DNA from: Alphaproteobacteria bacterium
GTDB lineage: Bacteria; Myxococcota_A; UBA796; GCA-2862545
DNA: 64,000 nucleotides
Assembly: GCA_020632925.1 (NCBI GenBank)
Contig: JACKER010000012.1
Coordinates: 256,116-320,115, forward strand
Direction: 5' to 3'
In this document: one piece after another, positions 27,643 to 35,404 of the stretch
Numbering within the stretch: position 1 is the first letter of the stretch
Layout: each line of letters opens with the position of its first letter
Position numbers and translations under genes: made by a program
The notes under the pieces: generated by a model
What the model was told of the DNA's origin: nothing
The model's input: the letters and a program-made list of their open reading frames with translations, nothing else
The model's database searches: none

Positions 27643-28098
27643 ATGGCCACCACAACCCGTTCACCCGCTCCGCCCGTGGTCCCGGACCCTGGGGTCGCGG
27701 ACGGCGAAGTCGTGGACCCCGAAGTCGAGCCCCGCGCGAAGCGGCGTTCGTTCACGGGGGAGTACAAGGCGAAGATCCTCGCCGAGTGCGACGCGGCCAC
27801 AGAGTCAGGGGACATCGGGCGAATCCTGCGGCGCGAAGGGCTGTACTCGTCGCACCTGGTGGAGTGGCGGCGGCTGCGTGAAGCCGGTGCCCTGGCGGGC
27901 CTCACGCCGAAGCCGGTCGGCCGGCCGCGCAAGGAGCGCAACCCGCTGGCCGCCGAGGTGGAGCGCCTACAGCGCGAGAACGAGCGCCTGCGGGACAAGG
28001 TCCGCAAGGCAGAAATCATCATGGAAGCCCAAAAAAAACTCTCCGAGGTTCTGGGGACGACGGAGAGCGAGCGCTCACCGAGCGAGAGGCTCGGGTGA
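27643..28098 (+). CDS. IS3-type OrfA, helix-turn-helix protein
   Basis: A 151-residue protein. KRRSFTGEYKAKILAECDAA and RREGLYSSHLVEWRR form the transposase helix-turn-helix; residues 105-135 are a leucine-zipper-like helix (EVERLQRENERLRDKVRKAE). A run of eight A (28031-28038) lies near the end; a -1 shift there enters an open path in the orfB frame, as in IS3 elements that make a fused OrfAB transposase. Confidence 0.85.
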   Translation: MATTTRSPAPPVVPDPGVADGEVVDPEVEPRAKRRSFTGEYKAKILAECDAATESGDIGRILRREGLYSSHLVEWRRLREAGALAGLTPKPVGRPRKERNPLAAEVERLQRENERLRDKVRKAEIIMEAQKKLSEVLGTTESERSPSERLG

Positions 28099-29108
28099 GC
28101 GCGGCCCTGGCCATCGCTCCCCAGGTCGGTCTGGCCGCGGCCTGCACCGCGCTGGACGTGGCCAGGGCGACGCTGTACCGCCATCGGCAGCCCAGAGCGC
28201 CCAGGAGCCGTCGGGCCTCGAGTAGGGCCCTGGGCGAGGACGAGCGCGCTCAGGTGCGCGAGCTGCTCTACTCCGAGCGGTTCCGCGACGCGAGCCCGCG
28301 GCAGGTCTACGCCGCGCTCCTCGACGAGGGGGTGTACGTCGCGTCCGTCGCCACGATGTACCGCGTCTTGCGGGACGACGACGCGGTCCACGAGCGCCGC
28401 CGGGTCGTCAACCATCCCGCATGGCCGAAGCCGGAGCTCGTTGCGCGTGGCCCCAACGAGGTCTGGTCCTGGGACATCACCAAGCTGAAGGGTCCCACGA
28501 AAGGCGTGTTCTTCGCTCTCTACGTCGTGCTCGACATCTACAGCCGGTACGTCGTGGGCTGGCTGCTGGCACAGTCCGAGACCGCCGGCCTGGCCGAGCG
28601 GCTGCTGGCGGAGACCATCGAGAAGGAGGGCGTGGCCCGCGACCACCTCACCATCCACTCCGACCGCGGCGCGCCCATGAAGAGCCGCACCGTGGCCGAG
28701 ATGCTGGCAGACCTCGGCGTGGACCGCTCCCTCAGCCGACCCAAGACATCGAACGACAATCCGTTCTCGGAAGCCCAGTTCCGAACGGTCAAGTACTGCC
28801 CTGATTTCCCGAAGCGCTTCGGCTCCATGGAAGACGCGCGTGGCTTCTGCCAGCCCTTCTTCCGCTGGTACAACGAGGAGCACCACCACAGCGGCATCGC
28901 CCTGCTGACGCCCTCGTCGGTTCATCACGGCATCGCCGAAGCCACCCTCGTGCAGCGCCAGGCGGTTCTCCAGAAGGCCTACGAGGCTCATCCCGAACGC
29001 TTCATCAAGGGCCCACCCGTCGTCTCTCGCCCTCCTGCAGAGGTCTGGATCAACCCGCCACCGGCGACCGCGAGCGCCATTGCCGCGTCCGGAAATAGTG
29101 ATGGATAA
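28095..29108 (+). CDS. IS3-type OrfB, DDE transposase
   Basis: A 337-residue integrase-core transposase. The catalytic triad is visible: Asp in VWSWDITKLKG (about 125), Asp in IHSDRGAPMK (about 192), Glu in NDNPFSEAQFRTVKY (about 228). The start GTG 28095 overlaps the orfA stop (GTGA). Upstream the same frame is open back through the A8 run, so a frameshift product is feasible. The gene appears intact. Confidence 0.9.
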   Translation: MSAALAIAPQVGLAAACTALDVARATLYRHRQPRAPRSRRASSRALGEDERAQVRELLYSERFRDASPRQVYAALLDEGVYVASVATMYRVLRDDDAVHERRRVVNHPAWPKPELVARGPNEVWSWDITKLKGPTKGVFFALYVVLDIYSRYVVGWLLAQSETAGLAERLLAETIEKEGVARDHLTIHSDRGAPMKSRTVAEMLADLGVDRSLSRPKTSNDNPFSEAQFRTVKYCPDFPKRFGSMEDARGFCQPFFRWYNEEHHHSGIALLTPSSVHHGIAEATLVQRQAVLQKAYEAHPERFIKGPPVVSRPPAEVWINPPPATASAIAASGNSDG

Positions 29109-29276
29109 AGCAGTGGTACTGCCACAATCATCACTCAGCCTGAAGCTCAGCGTGGCCCGAGACGCCGTCTACTGGATCCCCTCGTGCCACGCTGAACCGG
29201 AGAGCGGTCGGGAGTGGGACGCGAGTCAGGGCTTTCGTACATCTCCGAGTCTCAATCAGCTTGACACATACCGTAC

Positions 29277-29510
29277 TACGTGTTCCTGTCGAAGAATCGG
29301 AAGCAGCTCGCGGTCCTGCACTACGACGGGTCGGGGTGGTGCACGTTCAGGAAGCGCCTCGATCTGGGGACCTTCGAGCTCCCTCCGGTCCCGGGCGAGA
29401 CGGCGCAGCTCGCGGTCGACCCGACCGTGCTCGCCTCCATCCTGTCGGGCATCGTGCTGAGCGCGCCGCGCCGCCGCTGGTACGACCACGACCGATCCGT
29501 CCGAACCTGA
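29277..29510 (+). pseudogene. tnpB: IS66 tnpB, 3' part
   Basis: The 77 C-terminal residues of TnpB, YVFLSKNRKQLAVLHYDGSG then WCTFRKRLDLG, continuing the frame that breaks at 27572. The interruption should stop autonomous transposition of this IS66 copy. Confidence 0.85.
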
Positions 29511-29574
29511 CGTTCGTCGATCCATCCACGAGGCACGATCGACAACCGGCGATCGGGCGTGATCGAATCGACGG

Positions 29575-31200
29575 ATGGTGACGATGAACGTCGGTGAACG
29601 GCTCGCGGAACGGGAGGCGGAGAACCGCCTCCTCCGGGAGGAGCTCGCCGCGGCCCACGCCGAGCTGGCGGCGCTCCGAGCGCAGCTCGCCGAGCTCCAC
29701 CAGCAGATGGCGGACGCGAACCGACGCGGCGACCAGCTGCTTGCGGAGGTGGCGAAGGCCAACGACCGTATCGGGGAGCTGCTCGCCGTCGTGACGCGGA
29801 GGAAGGCCGCGCGACAGCCACCCAAGCCACCAGAGCCGGTCGCGCCGCCCGAGGTCGGCGACGAGGAGCGCCGCGCCTTCGACGACCGTCCCCGACCGCC
29901 CGAACCGCCGGAACCCGTCGTCGGCCATCCAAAGCCGAAGCAGCGCCCGACGGGCCGCAAGCGCCTGCCCGAGTCGCTGCCGGCCGACGAGACCACGCTG
30001 TGGCCCGAGCGCTGTGCCTGTGGCTGCCAGGACTTCGAGTGGGTGGATGAGGTGGTCGAGGAGAAGCTCCACATCTCGGCCCACGTCCGGCGCCGGATCA
30101 CGCACCGCAAGACCGGGCGCTGCCTGAAGTGCCGCAAGCGGACGACCGCCGAGGCGCCGCCCTCACCGTTCCCGCGGTCTCGGCTGACGTGCGACGGGCT
30201 GGCCTGGCTCGTGACGCAGAAGTTCGGCCAGATCGTCCCGCTGGAGCGGATCAAGAACTACCTGGGCGTTCGCGGGCTCGCTCTGGCGACGTCGTTCTAC
30301 GTCACGCAGATGGAGTTCGCCGCCGACCTCCTCGCGTCCATCGACGGTCACCAGTGGAAGACGCTACTCGCGGGCGACGGGATGGAGACCGACGGCAGCG
30401 GGTTCAAGGTGCAGATCCGCGGCGTCGACGGCCTGCACCACGGACACATCGAGGTCTACCACCGCGGGGACATCGTGGTGTTCCAGTACGAGCCCGAGAA
30501 GGGTGGGGAGACGCAAGCGGCAAAGCTGCAGACGTACGCTGGCTGGCTCCTCGTGGACGGCGAGAGCCGCTACAACGAGACCACTCGCCGCAACCCGAAG
30601 ATCGTCGAGGCGAACTGCAACGCGCATCCAAGGCGGAAGCTGGAGGCGGCCGAGGCCACACAGCCGGCTCTCGCAGCAGAAGCCGGGCGGTTCGTGAGCG
30701 AGATGTTCGACCAGGAGGCGAAGGCGAAGGAGCTCGGTCTGCAGGGTGACGAGCTCCGGCAGTGGCGCCAGGAGCGCATCAAGCCGCAGTTCGACCAGCT
30801 GCGGACCTGGATGGACGCCGTCGAGCCGACCCTCGCCAAGCCCGACGAGCTCGCCAAGGTGATCCGCTACTACCGGAACCACTGGAAGGAGCTGACGAGG
30901 TTCCTGGACGACCCGTCGATCCCGATCGACAACTCGGCCTCAGAGCGCGAGTTCCAGTGGGTTGCCAAGCTAAGGCTGAACTCGTTCTTCGCCGGCGGGA
31001 CCGAGGGTGCGCAACGGGCGGCGATCCTGCTCGGAGTGGCGGCGACATGTCGCCGGCTACGAGTGGACATGGAGGCGTACCTGACGTGGGTGTTCGTCCG
31101 ACGAGGGACCCACCGCGACAAGTACGCCCACCTGACCGCGGCCGACCTCACCCCACAGGCGTACAAGGCCGCCATGCTGGCCGAGGCGCTGTCCGCCTGA
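29575..31200 (+). CDS. tnpC: IS66 transposase TnpC
   Basis: A 541-residue transposase. An N-terminal coiled coil (residues 8-75, heptad-rich) and a Pro-rich linker are followed by a zinc finger (CACGC about 147; CLKCRKR about 185) and the DDE core: Asp in LAGDGMETDGSG (about 265), Asp in WLLVDGESRYNE (about 325), Glu in NSASEREFQWVAKLRL (about 460). All parts look intact. ATG 29575 is followed 6 nt later by a second in-frame ATG. Confidence 0.9.
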   Translation: MVTMNVGERLAEREAENRLLREELAAAHAELAALRAQLAELHQQMADANRRGDQLLAEVAKANDRIGELLAVVTRRKAARQPPKPPEPVAPPEVGDEERRAFDDRPRPPEPPEPVVGHPKPKQRPTGRKRLPESLPADETTLWPERCACGCQDFEWVDEVVEEKLHISAHVRRRITHRKTGRCLKCRKRTTAEAPPSPFPRSRLTCDGLAWLVTQKFGQIVPLERIKNYLGVRGLALATSFYVTQMEFAADLLASIDGHQWKTLLAGDGMETDGSGFKVQIRGVDGLHHGHIEVYHRGDIVVFQYEPEKGGETQAAKLQTYAGWLLVDGESRYNETTRRNPKIVEANCNAHPRRKLEAAEATQPALAAEAGRFVSEMFDQEAKAKELGLQGDELRQWRQERIKPQFDQLRTWMDAVEPTLAKPDELAKVIRYYRNHWKELTRFLDDPSIPIDNSASEREFQWVAKLRLNSFFAGGTEGAQRAAILLGVAATCRRLRVDMEAYLTWVFVRRGTHRDKYAHLTAADLTPQAYKAAMLAEALSA

Positions 31201-31278
31201 TCTGAGCCACCCCGAGCGGCAACGACCGTGCCGGCCGAGCGGGTCTGCACATCCCGCCGCCCGTCGCTGATCGGTCAG

Positions 31279-31286
31279 TCCACGGC
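31279..31286. repeat. 8-bp target duplication, right of IS66
   Basis: TCCACGGC, identical to 27066-27073. Confidence 0.85.
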
Positions 31287-31358
31287 GACCCTGCACTCGT
31301 TCTCCTTCCCGATGCTCGTGCTGGAACGGCGGTCGCCGAAGGCCACGACGCCCGGCGC
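31279..31358 (-). pseudogene. Upstream part of the IS66-split MYXO-CTERM gene
   Basis: Minus-strand frame VVAFGDRRSSTSIGKENECR continuing across the IS66 into 27065. A TGA at 31359-31361 closes the frame upstream and no start codon is convincing, so the 5' part was already lost or the gene is degenerate. Confidence 0.4.
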
Positions 31359-31367
31359 TCACCCAGC

Positions 31368-31680
31368 TCGGCACAGGGCAGCGCTCACCCTGATGGCTGT
31401 CTTCGGCACGGCGCCCTCCGGCACGGCCCGCCTTCCGTGGTCAGCAGCGCAGGGCAGCGCTCACCCCGACGACCACGATGTTCAAGAGCACCGTGACCTT
31501 CGGACCGAGGCCCCGTCCCCCACAGCGCCTGCCCGGACCTTCGTTCCGCAGCCGGGAACCGAGCTCGAATTGGAGTCTGTCCATGGTCGGTAGCGCCCGC
31601 CGACCGAGGAGGTCCGCCGGCTCTCCACCGGCAAGACCGACGCACGCGGAGACTCTGACTGTCGCCGCTCACGTTCAACT
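31368..31680. repeat. Dispersed repeat R1, partial copy A
   Basis: It contains the R1 cores GGCAGCGCTCACCC (twice, near 31377 and 31452), CTTCGGACCGAGGCCCC (31498), GGGAACCGAGCTCGAAT and CTCCACCGGCAAGACCGACG, in the same order as copies B and C. It ends near GTTCAAC (31672-31678), a possible R-box half site, just before IS21 debris. No coding frame is conserved among the copies. Confidence 0.6.
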
Positions 31681-31739
31681 GCGGACTTCGCGCCGGCTCG
31701 ACCTCGTGAGCGCCCGACTGCATGAGTGGTCGACCCGCT

Positions 31740-32253
31740 CTAAGACAGGTAGCCGACCTCGTCGACGACCAGGAGGCGCGGCGCCGTGTACTTCCGAATT
31801 CGGGACTGCAGCGCGCGCGGGCCGTCGCTCAGGTCGAGCAGCATCGCGCCCGCCGTCGTGAACAGGACCATGTGTCCGGCCAGGACCGCCTTGTAGGCGA
31901 TGTTCTTCGCGACCATGGTCTTCCCCAGGCCCTGCGCCGCAGCCAGGATCACGTTGTCGCTGTCATTCATGAACGCCAGCGTGAGCAGCCGCCCGATGTG
32001 CTCCCGATCGATGTGCGTCGGCCACGTCCAGTCGAAGCTCGCGATTGGACTGAACTTGCCGATCCGCGCGTCCCTGAGGCGCCGCTCCACCGAGCGTCGC
32101 TGTCGCTCCTCCATCTCCCTCTGGACCAGCGCTTCCACGATCTCCTGGGCGCCCCACCGGTTGCGCGTGGCCTCGGCGTTGAGGTCGTCGAGGTGTGCGG
32201 CCAGGTAGTGCAGCTTCAGCGAGTCCAGTAGACGGTGCAGATAAGTGGCAACA
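31740..32253 (-). pseudogene. istB: IS21-family IstB, C-terminally truncated
   Basis: About 170 residues of the IstB helper ATPase: N-terminal LKLHYLAAHLDDLNAEATRN, the Walker A region AAQGLGKTMVAKNIAYKAV and Walker B LLVVDEVGYLS, then a stop. Complete IstB proteins continue about 80-100 residues past this point with the sensor and arginine-finger region, so the fragment cannot be functional. The first codons are uncertain. Confidence 0.75.
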
Positions 32254-32375
32254 GCCGCGGCTGCTCCTCGCGCCAGGCGTCCTCGACCGTGCAGGTGCGG
32301 TCCTGCGGCCACTTTCGGACGTTCGCGACCTGGTCGAGCCACTGCCGGAGCTGAGCGTTGGCGTCACACGTCCCG
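32216..32375 (-). pseudogene. istA: IS21-family IstA, C-terminal remnant
   Basis: In another minus-strand frame, ANAQLRQWLDQVANVRKW ... EEQPRLLPL matches the C-terminal end of IstA transposases and precedes istB in the usual order with overlap. The catalytic core is absent. With the istB fragment it marks a deleted IS21 element. Confidence 0.6.
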
Positions 32376-32448
32376 CTCGTCCACCGCCTCCCTGCTCCGC
32401 TGATCGGTCACTGCGCGAGTACCTGCAGTTCGCAGCGAAGGGCAGCGC

Positions 32449-32853
32449 TCACCTCGATGGTGGCGGGCGGGCGAGGTCGGCCCGGGCCTGCCCGACGAGG
32501 TCGCGAACTGCTGCCACGTCCTTCAGGACACCGGCACCGGGAGGCGGGCGGACGATGCGACCGCCCGGGGTCGGGTAGCGAAACGTGGTGGCATAGGCGG
32601 AGTACGACAGCACCGGCTCAAGCCGATCTCGCCACATGTCGCCTTCAGGAAGGCGATCCGAGAGCACGTCCAGGCGATGCTCTGTGCCGGCTTCGATGCC
32701 ACGAAGGAGCAGCAGGGCCTTGAGCACCTTCTCGACGGCCTGCTGCACGTGGTAGGCGGCGTACTGGTTGCCGACACGGGCGAGCACCTCTGCCGCGTCG
32801 AGATCGGCAGCGGCGAGATCGAGGAACGCGGCACATCGCCGTTCAGTGCTCAA
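32449..32853 (-). CDS. hepT: HEPN-domain toxin (HepT-like)
   Basis: A 134-residue helical protein of the HEPN family: AADLDAAEVLARVGNQYAAY, HVQQAVEKVLKALLLLRG, and TEHRLDVLSDRLP. The Rx4-6H ribonuclease motif of classical HepT is not clear; the region around SYSAYATTFRYPTP is the HEPN C-terminal helix. It overlaps the 3' end of an MNT nucleotidyltransferase gene by 11 bp, the standard arrangement of the HEPN/MNT toxin-antitoxin family, in which the MntA partner AMPylates or binds HepT. Confidence 0.8.
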   Translation of the reverse strand: MSTERRCAAFLDLAAADLDAAEVLARVGNQYAAYHVQQAVEKVLKALLLLRGIEAGTEHRLDVLSDRLPEGDMWRDRLEPVLSYSAYATTFRYPTPGGRIVRPPPGAGVLKDVAAVRDLVGQARADLARPPPSR

Positions 32854-33175
32854 AGATCTTCCTGCCGCGGGTCACCGCTGCCCGAGCGAGGGTGTCGATC
32901 TCGTGCTGGTCTTCCACAAACTCGGCGTGCGTGCAGGGGACGATGTCGGCGGACACCCGGACCTCACGCCCGATCTTCCAGGCCTGGACGGGGTCGAACG
33001 CGTTCGGGTCAACGTCATCCGGCAAAACGACAAGGAGGTCGTAGTCGCTATCCGGTCGGGCTCGGCCCTCGGCTCGGCTCCCGAACAACCAGACCTCCAG
33101 GGGACGCATCACGTCCACGACCCGGCGGAGCAGCCGTTCGAGGGCGGGATCGTCGATCGGGACGAACGCGTTCAT
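32843..33175 (-). CDS. mntA: MNT nucleotidyltransferase antitoxin (MntA-like)
   Basis: A 110-residue minimal nucleotidyltransferase. WLFGSRAEGRARPDSDYDLL shows the GS motif followed by D-x-D, the catalytic metal site; a third acidic residue follows in VSADIV. The ATG at 33175 is preceded by TACGAT and 6 nt, marking a leaderless promoter and excluding the GTG two codons upstream. It pairs with the HEPN gene downstream. Confidence 0.85.
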   Translation of the reverse strand: MNAFVPIDDPALERLLRRVVDVMRPLEVWLFGSRAEGRARPDSDYDLLVVLPDDVDPNAFDPVQAWKIGREVRVSADIVPCTHAEFVEDQHEIDTLARAAVTRGRKIFEH

Positions 33176-33181
33176 GCCCAC

Positions 33182-33187
33182 ATCGTA
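33182..33187 (-). promoter_or_regulatory. Leaderless-type -10 box TACGAT
   Basis: TACGAT on the minus strand, then GTGGGC (6 nt), then the mntA ATG. Confidence 0.5.
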
Positions 33188-33274
33188 GCCCGACCCGAGT
33201 TGGTGCGTCCTCGGAGTGGCCGACTAGTTCCGGCGACAGCAGGGCGACTTCGGACCCGCGACGACTCGGTAGGC

Positions 33275-33694
33275 CCAGGGCACTCCCGCCCGACAGCCTT
33301 CGGACCGAGGCCCGTCCCCCACAGCGCCTGACCGGACGGCGGCAACTTCGTTCCGCCGCCGGGAACCGAGCTCGAATCCGAGTCCGTCCGTCCCCTTGGC
33401 GGCGCCCGCCACCGGCGAGGTCGGCCAGCTCTCCACTGGCAAGACCGACGCCCGCAGAGTCCCTGACGGCGTCTCTGGCCTGGCGCCCTCCGTGTCGCAG
33501 CGGTGCTGCAGCTCGCAGCAGCGCAGGGCAGCGCTCACCCCGACGACCACCTCGTCCATCAGCACGGCGACCTCCGGCTCGCCCACCGCGTGCACCGCTC
33601 GGCAGCTCCCCCAGGGCACTCCCGCTCCGCCAGCCTTCGGACCGAGGCCCCGGCGCCCTCCGGCACGAGCCCAGAGCTCACTTCCATCAGCTGC
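33275..33694. repeat. Dispersed repeat R1, copy B
   Basis: The block CAGGGCACTCCCGC ... CTTCGGACCGAGGCCC occurs at both ends (33275 and 33614), so the copy looks like one unit of about 339 bp plus the start of a second. Between them lie GGGAACCGAGCTCGAATCC, GGCAAGACCGACGC and GCAGGGCAGCGCTCACCCC. Homology with copy C (36500-36860) is nearly continuous and stops at the R box of the attC-like hairpin at 33695. Confidence 0.7.
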
Positions 33695-33767
33695 GGTCAA
33701 CGCGGCGATGAGCTGCGAGGTGACCGGCGCAGCCGGGCGGCTCGTCAGCTCCATCGTCCCGTTGAAC
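33695..33767 (+). other. attC-like integron recombination site 1
   Basis: Fully foldable hairpin. R boxes TCAACG (33697-33702) and CGTTGA (33760-33765) pair over 6 bp. Unpaired spacers CGG and TCC (3 nt each) follow. L boxes CGATG+AGCTG (33706-33715) and CAGCT+CATCG (33746-33756) pair over 10 bp with one extrahelical C at 33751. The 3' end GTTGAAC fits the GTTRRRY crossover rule. This is the architecture expected of attC; it shares every geometric detail with site 3. Confidence 0.65.
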
Positions 33768-33855
33768 GCCGCGGCACGGCGGGTGGACCCGGCACCCGAC
33801 CTCGCGCGGAGCGCGCGCCCCGCCGCCGACGATCCGTGCCGGTGCGGCGTTGGAC
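33761..33855 (+). other. attC-like hairpin 2 (less canonical)
   Basis: Shares GTTGAAC with site 1 and ends in GTTGGAC (33849-33855, GTTRRRY). AACGCCGC (33765-33772) pairs with GCGGCGTT (33844-33851), and GGCACGG with CCGTGCC (33834-33840), with a 3-nt bulge. No symmetric unpaired spacer is present, so its identity is uncertain. Confidence 0.35.
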
Positions 33856-33899
33856 GCACGTTCGCTCGCACCCCACCCAGATCCGACTACACGAGCTGA

Positions 33900-34892
33900 T
33901 CACGCCTCCCGCCGCGCGGCGCGGACCTCGGCGAGCGCGAACCCGCCGAGGGCGAACGCGGGCAGCAGGAACACCGCCTCGGTGCCCGGCGCCACGACCG
34001 GCAGCGCGAAGCCGAGGAGATCCAGGCCGACGTGCAGGGCGATTGCCAGCGCGAGCCACCTCGGGTCCCGGCGCGCGACGGCGCGCCAGGCGAGCGCCGC
34101 GAACGCCACGTGGCCGAGCACCAAGAGGGGACGCGCCCCGGCGTAGAGGAGCCCGTCGTCCGCGCCGAGCCCGAAGACGAGGGCCTCGGTCGCGCCGTGG
34201 GCGGCGCCGAGCACCAGCGCCGGACCCCGCGCGCCGGGATCGCGCAGCGCCGCGACCCCACGGACGAGCCCGTAGCGGACGACCTCCTCCACCAGCCCTG
34301 CGGCGAGCGAAAGCGCGACCGTGCCCGCGAGGGGCGAGCCCGCGCCGCTGACGGCGACGATCGGCGTGACTACCAGGCTGCACGCGAGCCATGCCGCCAC
34401 CCCGAGGACTATCGGCCGCGCGCGACGCAGGCCCGCCGCGAGCCCAGCCAGGATCGCGAGCGGGAGCGCGTAGAAGCCGAGGACGCGGGGCGCCGCGCCA
34501 TACGGCGACGGGTGCCGCATCGTGATCGTCGCGGGCGGCACCCCCGAGGGCGCGAAGGTGCCCTCGAGGTGGTCGCCCTTGAGCCGGAACGTCAGCGAGC
34601 CGAACGCGAGCCCCGCCGGGTGCGTAACCCGCGCGGTCTCGCGCTGGGCGGCGCCGCGGTGCATGCCCTGGCCGTTGCCGAACCGCGCGATCTCGTAGAC
34701 GACGATGGCCTCGCGCTCGTCCACGCGCTCGACGACAAGCCGGGACGGGCGGAGCCCGCCCCACCGGCCCTCCCACGTTCCGGAGAGCGCCCGCAGCTCT
34801 GGCTCGAGGTCTGCGGCCGGGACCTCGACGTGCACGCCGTCCGGAGGCTCCGGCAACCGTGGGGCACAGGCGATCAGCAACGCGGTGACCAC
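33900..34892 (-). CDS. Lipoprotein-signal fused lipocalin-like/intramembrane protease-like protein
   Basis: A 330-residue protein. The N-terminus MVTALLIAC has a lipobox Cys at residue 9, followed by about 120 residues of beta structure (GTWEGRWGGLRPSRLVVERV, RLKGDHLEGTFAP) like a small lipocalin-type fold. From about residue 140 there are seven or more membrane helices with AGLVEEVVRYGLVRG, LGAAHGATEALVFG and ALHVGLDLLG: the EE-x3-R, H-x3-E and H-x3-D pattern of CPBP/YhfC-type intramembrane proteases. Lipid-anchored N-terminus plus polytopic domain is unusual. It lies between two attC-like sites, antisense to their orientation. Confidence 0.7.
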   Translation of the reverse strand: MVTALLIACAPRLPEPPDGVHVEVPAADLEPELRALSGTWEGRWGGLRPSRLVVERVDEREAIVVYEIARFGNGQGMHRGAAQRETARVTHPAGLAFGSLTFRLKGDHLEGTFAPSGVPPATITMRHPSPYGAAPRVLGFYALPLAILAGLAAGLRRARPIVLGVAAWLACSLVVTPIVAVSGAGSPLAGTVALSLAAGLVEEVVRYGLVRGVAALRDPGARGPALVLGAAHGATEALVFGLGADDGLLYAGARPLLVLGHVAFAALAWRAVARRDPRWLALAIALHVGLDLLGFALPVVAPGTEAVFLLPAFALGGFALAEVRAARREA

Positions 34893-34897
34893 GACCC

Positions 34898-34903
34898 ATC
34901 GTA
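34898..34903 (-). promoter_or_regulatory. Leaderless-type -10 box TACGAT
   Basis: TACGAT on the minus strand, then 5 nt, then the GTG at 34892. Confidence 0.45.
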
Positions 34904-34915
34904 CGCGAGAGCGGC

Positions 34916-34990
34916 GTTCAACGCGACGATGACCGGCGGGGCTCCACCGCGAAGCGGTGGGGGCCTGACCGGTCCATCGCTCCGTTGGGT
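34916..34990 (+). other. attC-like integron recombination site 3
   Basis: 5' end GTTCAAC (RYYYAAC) and 3' end GTTGGGT (GTTRRRY) are both perfect matches to the attC rules. R boxes TCAACG (34918-34923) and CGTTGG (34983-34988) pair with one wobble. Spacers CGA and CTC are unpaired (3 nt each). L boxes CGATG+ACCGG (34927-34936) and CCGGT+CATCG (34969-34979) pair over 10 bp with one extrahelical C at 34974, the same place as in site 1. The stem tip is CCACCGC/GCGGTGG. Confidence 0.7.
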
Positions 34991-35250
34991 GCAGCGGCCC
35001 CGGGGGAGGGAAGCGGCACCCGGCTCAACGCGACCCTGCACTGACGCGACAGGCGGCGCTCGCGGCGCTCCTGCGGGTCGGAGACGGCACCCGGCCCACG
35101 CTACCCTGCACTGGAGGACGAGGGCGTTCGCCAGAACGAGGTCGTGCTCATAGGCGACATCGATGGGTCGCTTGCCACCGACCGAGCGACCGGCGCTGAC
35201 GCTGGCCCCGCCTGCCTGAGTGCGCAACGGACGAGGAGCAAGAGTCGACC
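34991..35250. repeat. Degenerate repeat R2 with an internal direct repeat
   Basis: Blocks here match 21693-21826 in order. A direct repeat of about 30 bp is nested: CGGCACCCGGCTCAACGCG onward (35015-35043) and CGGCACCCGGCCCACGC onward (35085-35114), both ending in ACCCTGCACTG. A TACCCT box (35102-35107) plus GGAGGA remains but no start codon follows, so this seems a decayed gene start. No intact gene is visible from 34991 to 35404. Confidence 0.45.
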
Positions 35251-35313
35251 TGCTCGACCACGCTTGGCCTCGACCGCCGATGCCACGAAGTCGCGGCAGC
35301 GGAAAAGTTGGTG

Positions 35314-35319
35314 TAGGCT
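35314..35319 (+). promoter_or_regulatory. -10-like box TAGGCT
   Basis: GTGTAGGCTCGATCT, near-identical to the box at 20427-20441. The next gene starts 85 nt downstream. Confidence 0.35.
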
Positions 35320-35404
35320 CGATCTTGATGAGGCCATTCAAGCTTCCTGTCCCGAGCGCGAGGGCCGCCACGAGTTTGGCGCCCAGCCCGAACCAGGTCC
35401 AACA

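Larger units (their letters stand above)
27573..29273 (+). mobile_element. IS3-family-type element inserted in tnpB
   Basis: About 1.70 kb carrying orfA and orfB. The inverted ends include a perfect 12-bp match, GTGTCAAGCTGA (27579-27590) against TCAGCTTGACAC (29256-29267). The limits given are those that leave a 3-bp duplication TAC (27570-27572 and 29274-29276) and restore tnpB. A narrower definition starting at the TG of TGTCAAG (27580) would fit IS3 end rules better but would leave 7 unexplained bases on each side. Confidence 0.8.
27074..31278 (+). mobile_element. IS66-family element carrying a nested IS3-type element
   Basis: The ends are inverted repeats 27074-27091 and 31261-31278, matching at 17 of 18 positions (CTGACC-ATCAGCGACGG). 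They are flanked by the 8-bp duplication TCCACGGC. The element holds tnpA, tnpB and tnpC in the usual order. Total 4205 bp; removing the nested element and its target copy (1704 bp) leaves 2501 bp, the normal IS66 size. It interrupts a minus-strand MYXO-CTERM gene. Confidence 0.9.

Noticed and set aside
35023..35029. GCTCAAC as the 5' box of another attC
   Set aside because: It fits RYYYAAC and is followed by CGA-like bases, but there is no CGATG L box and no GTTRRRY partner within 120 bp.
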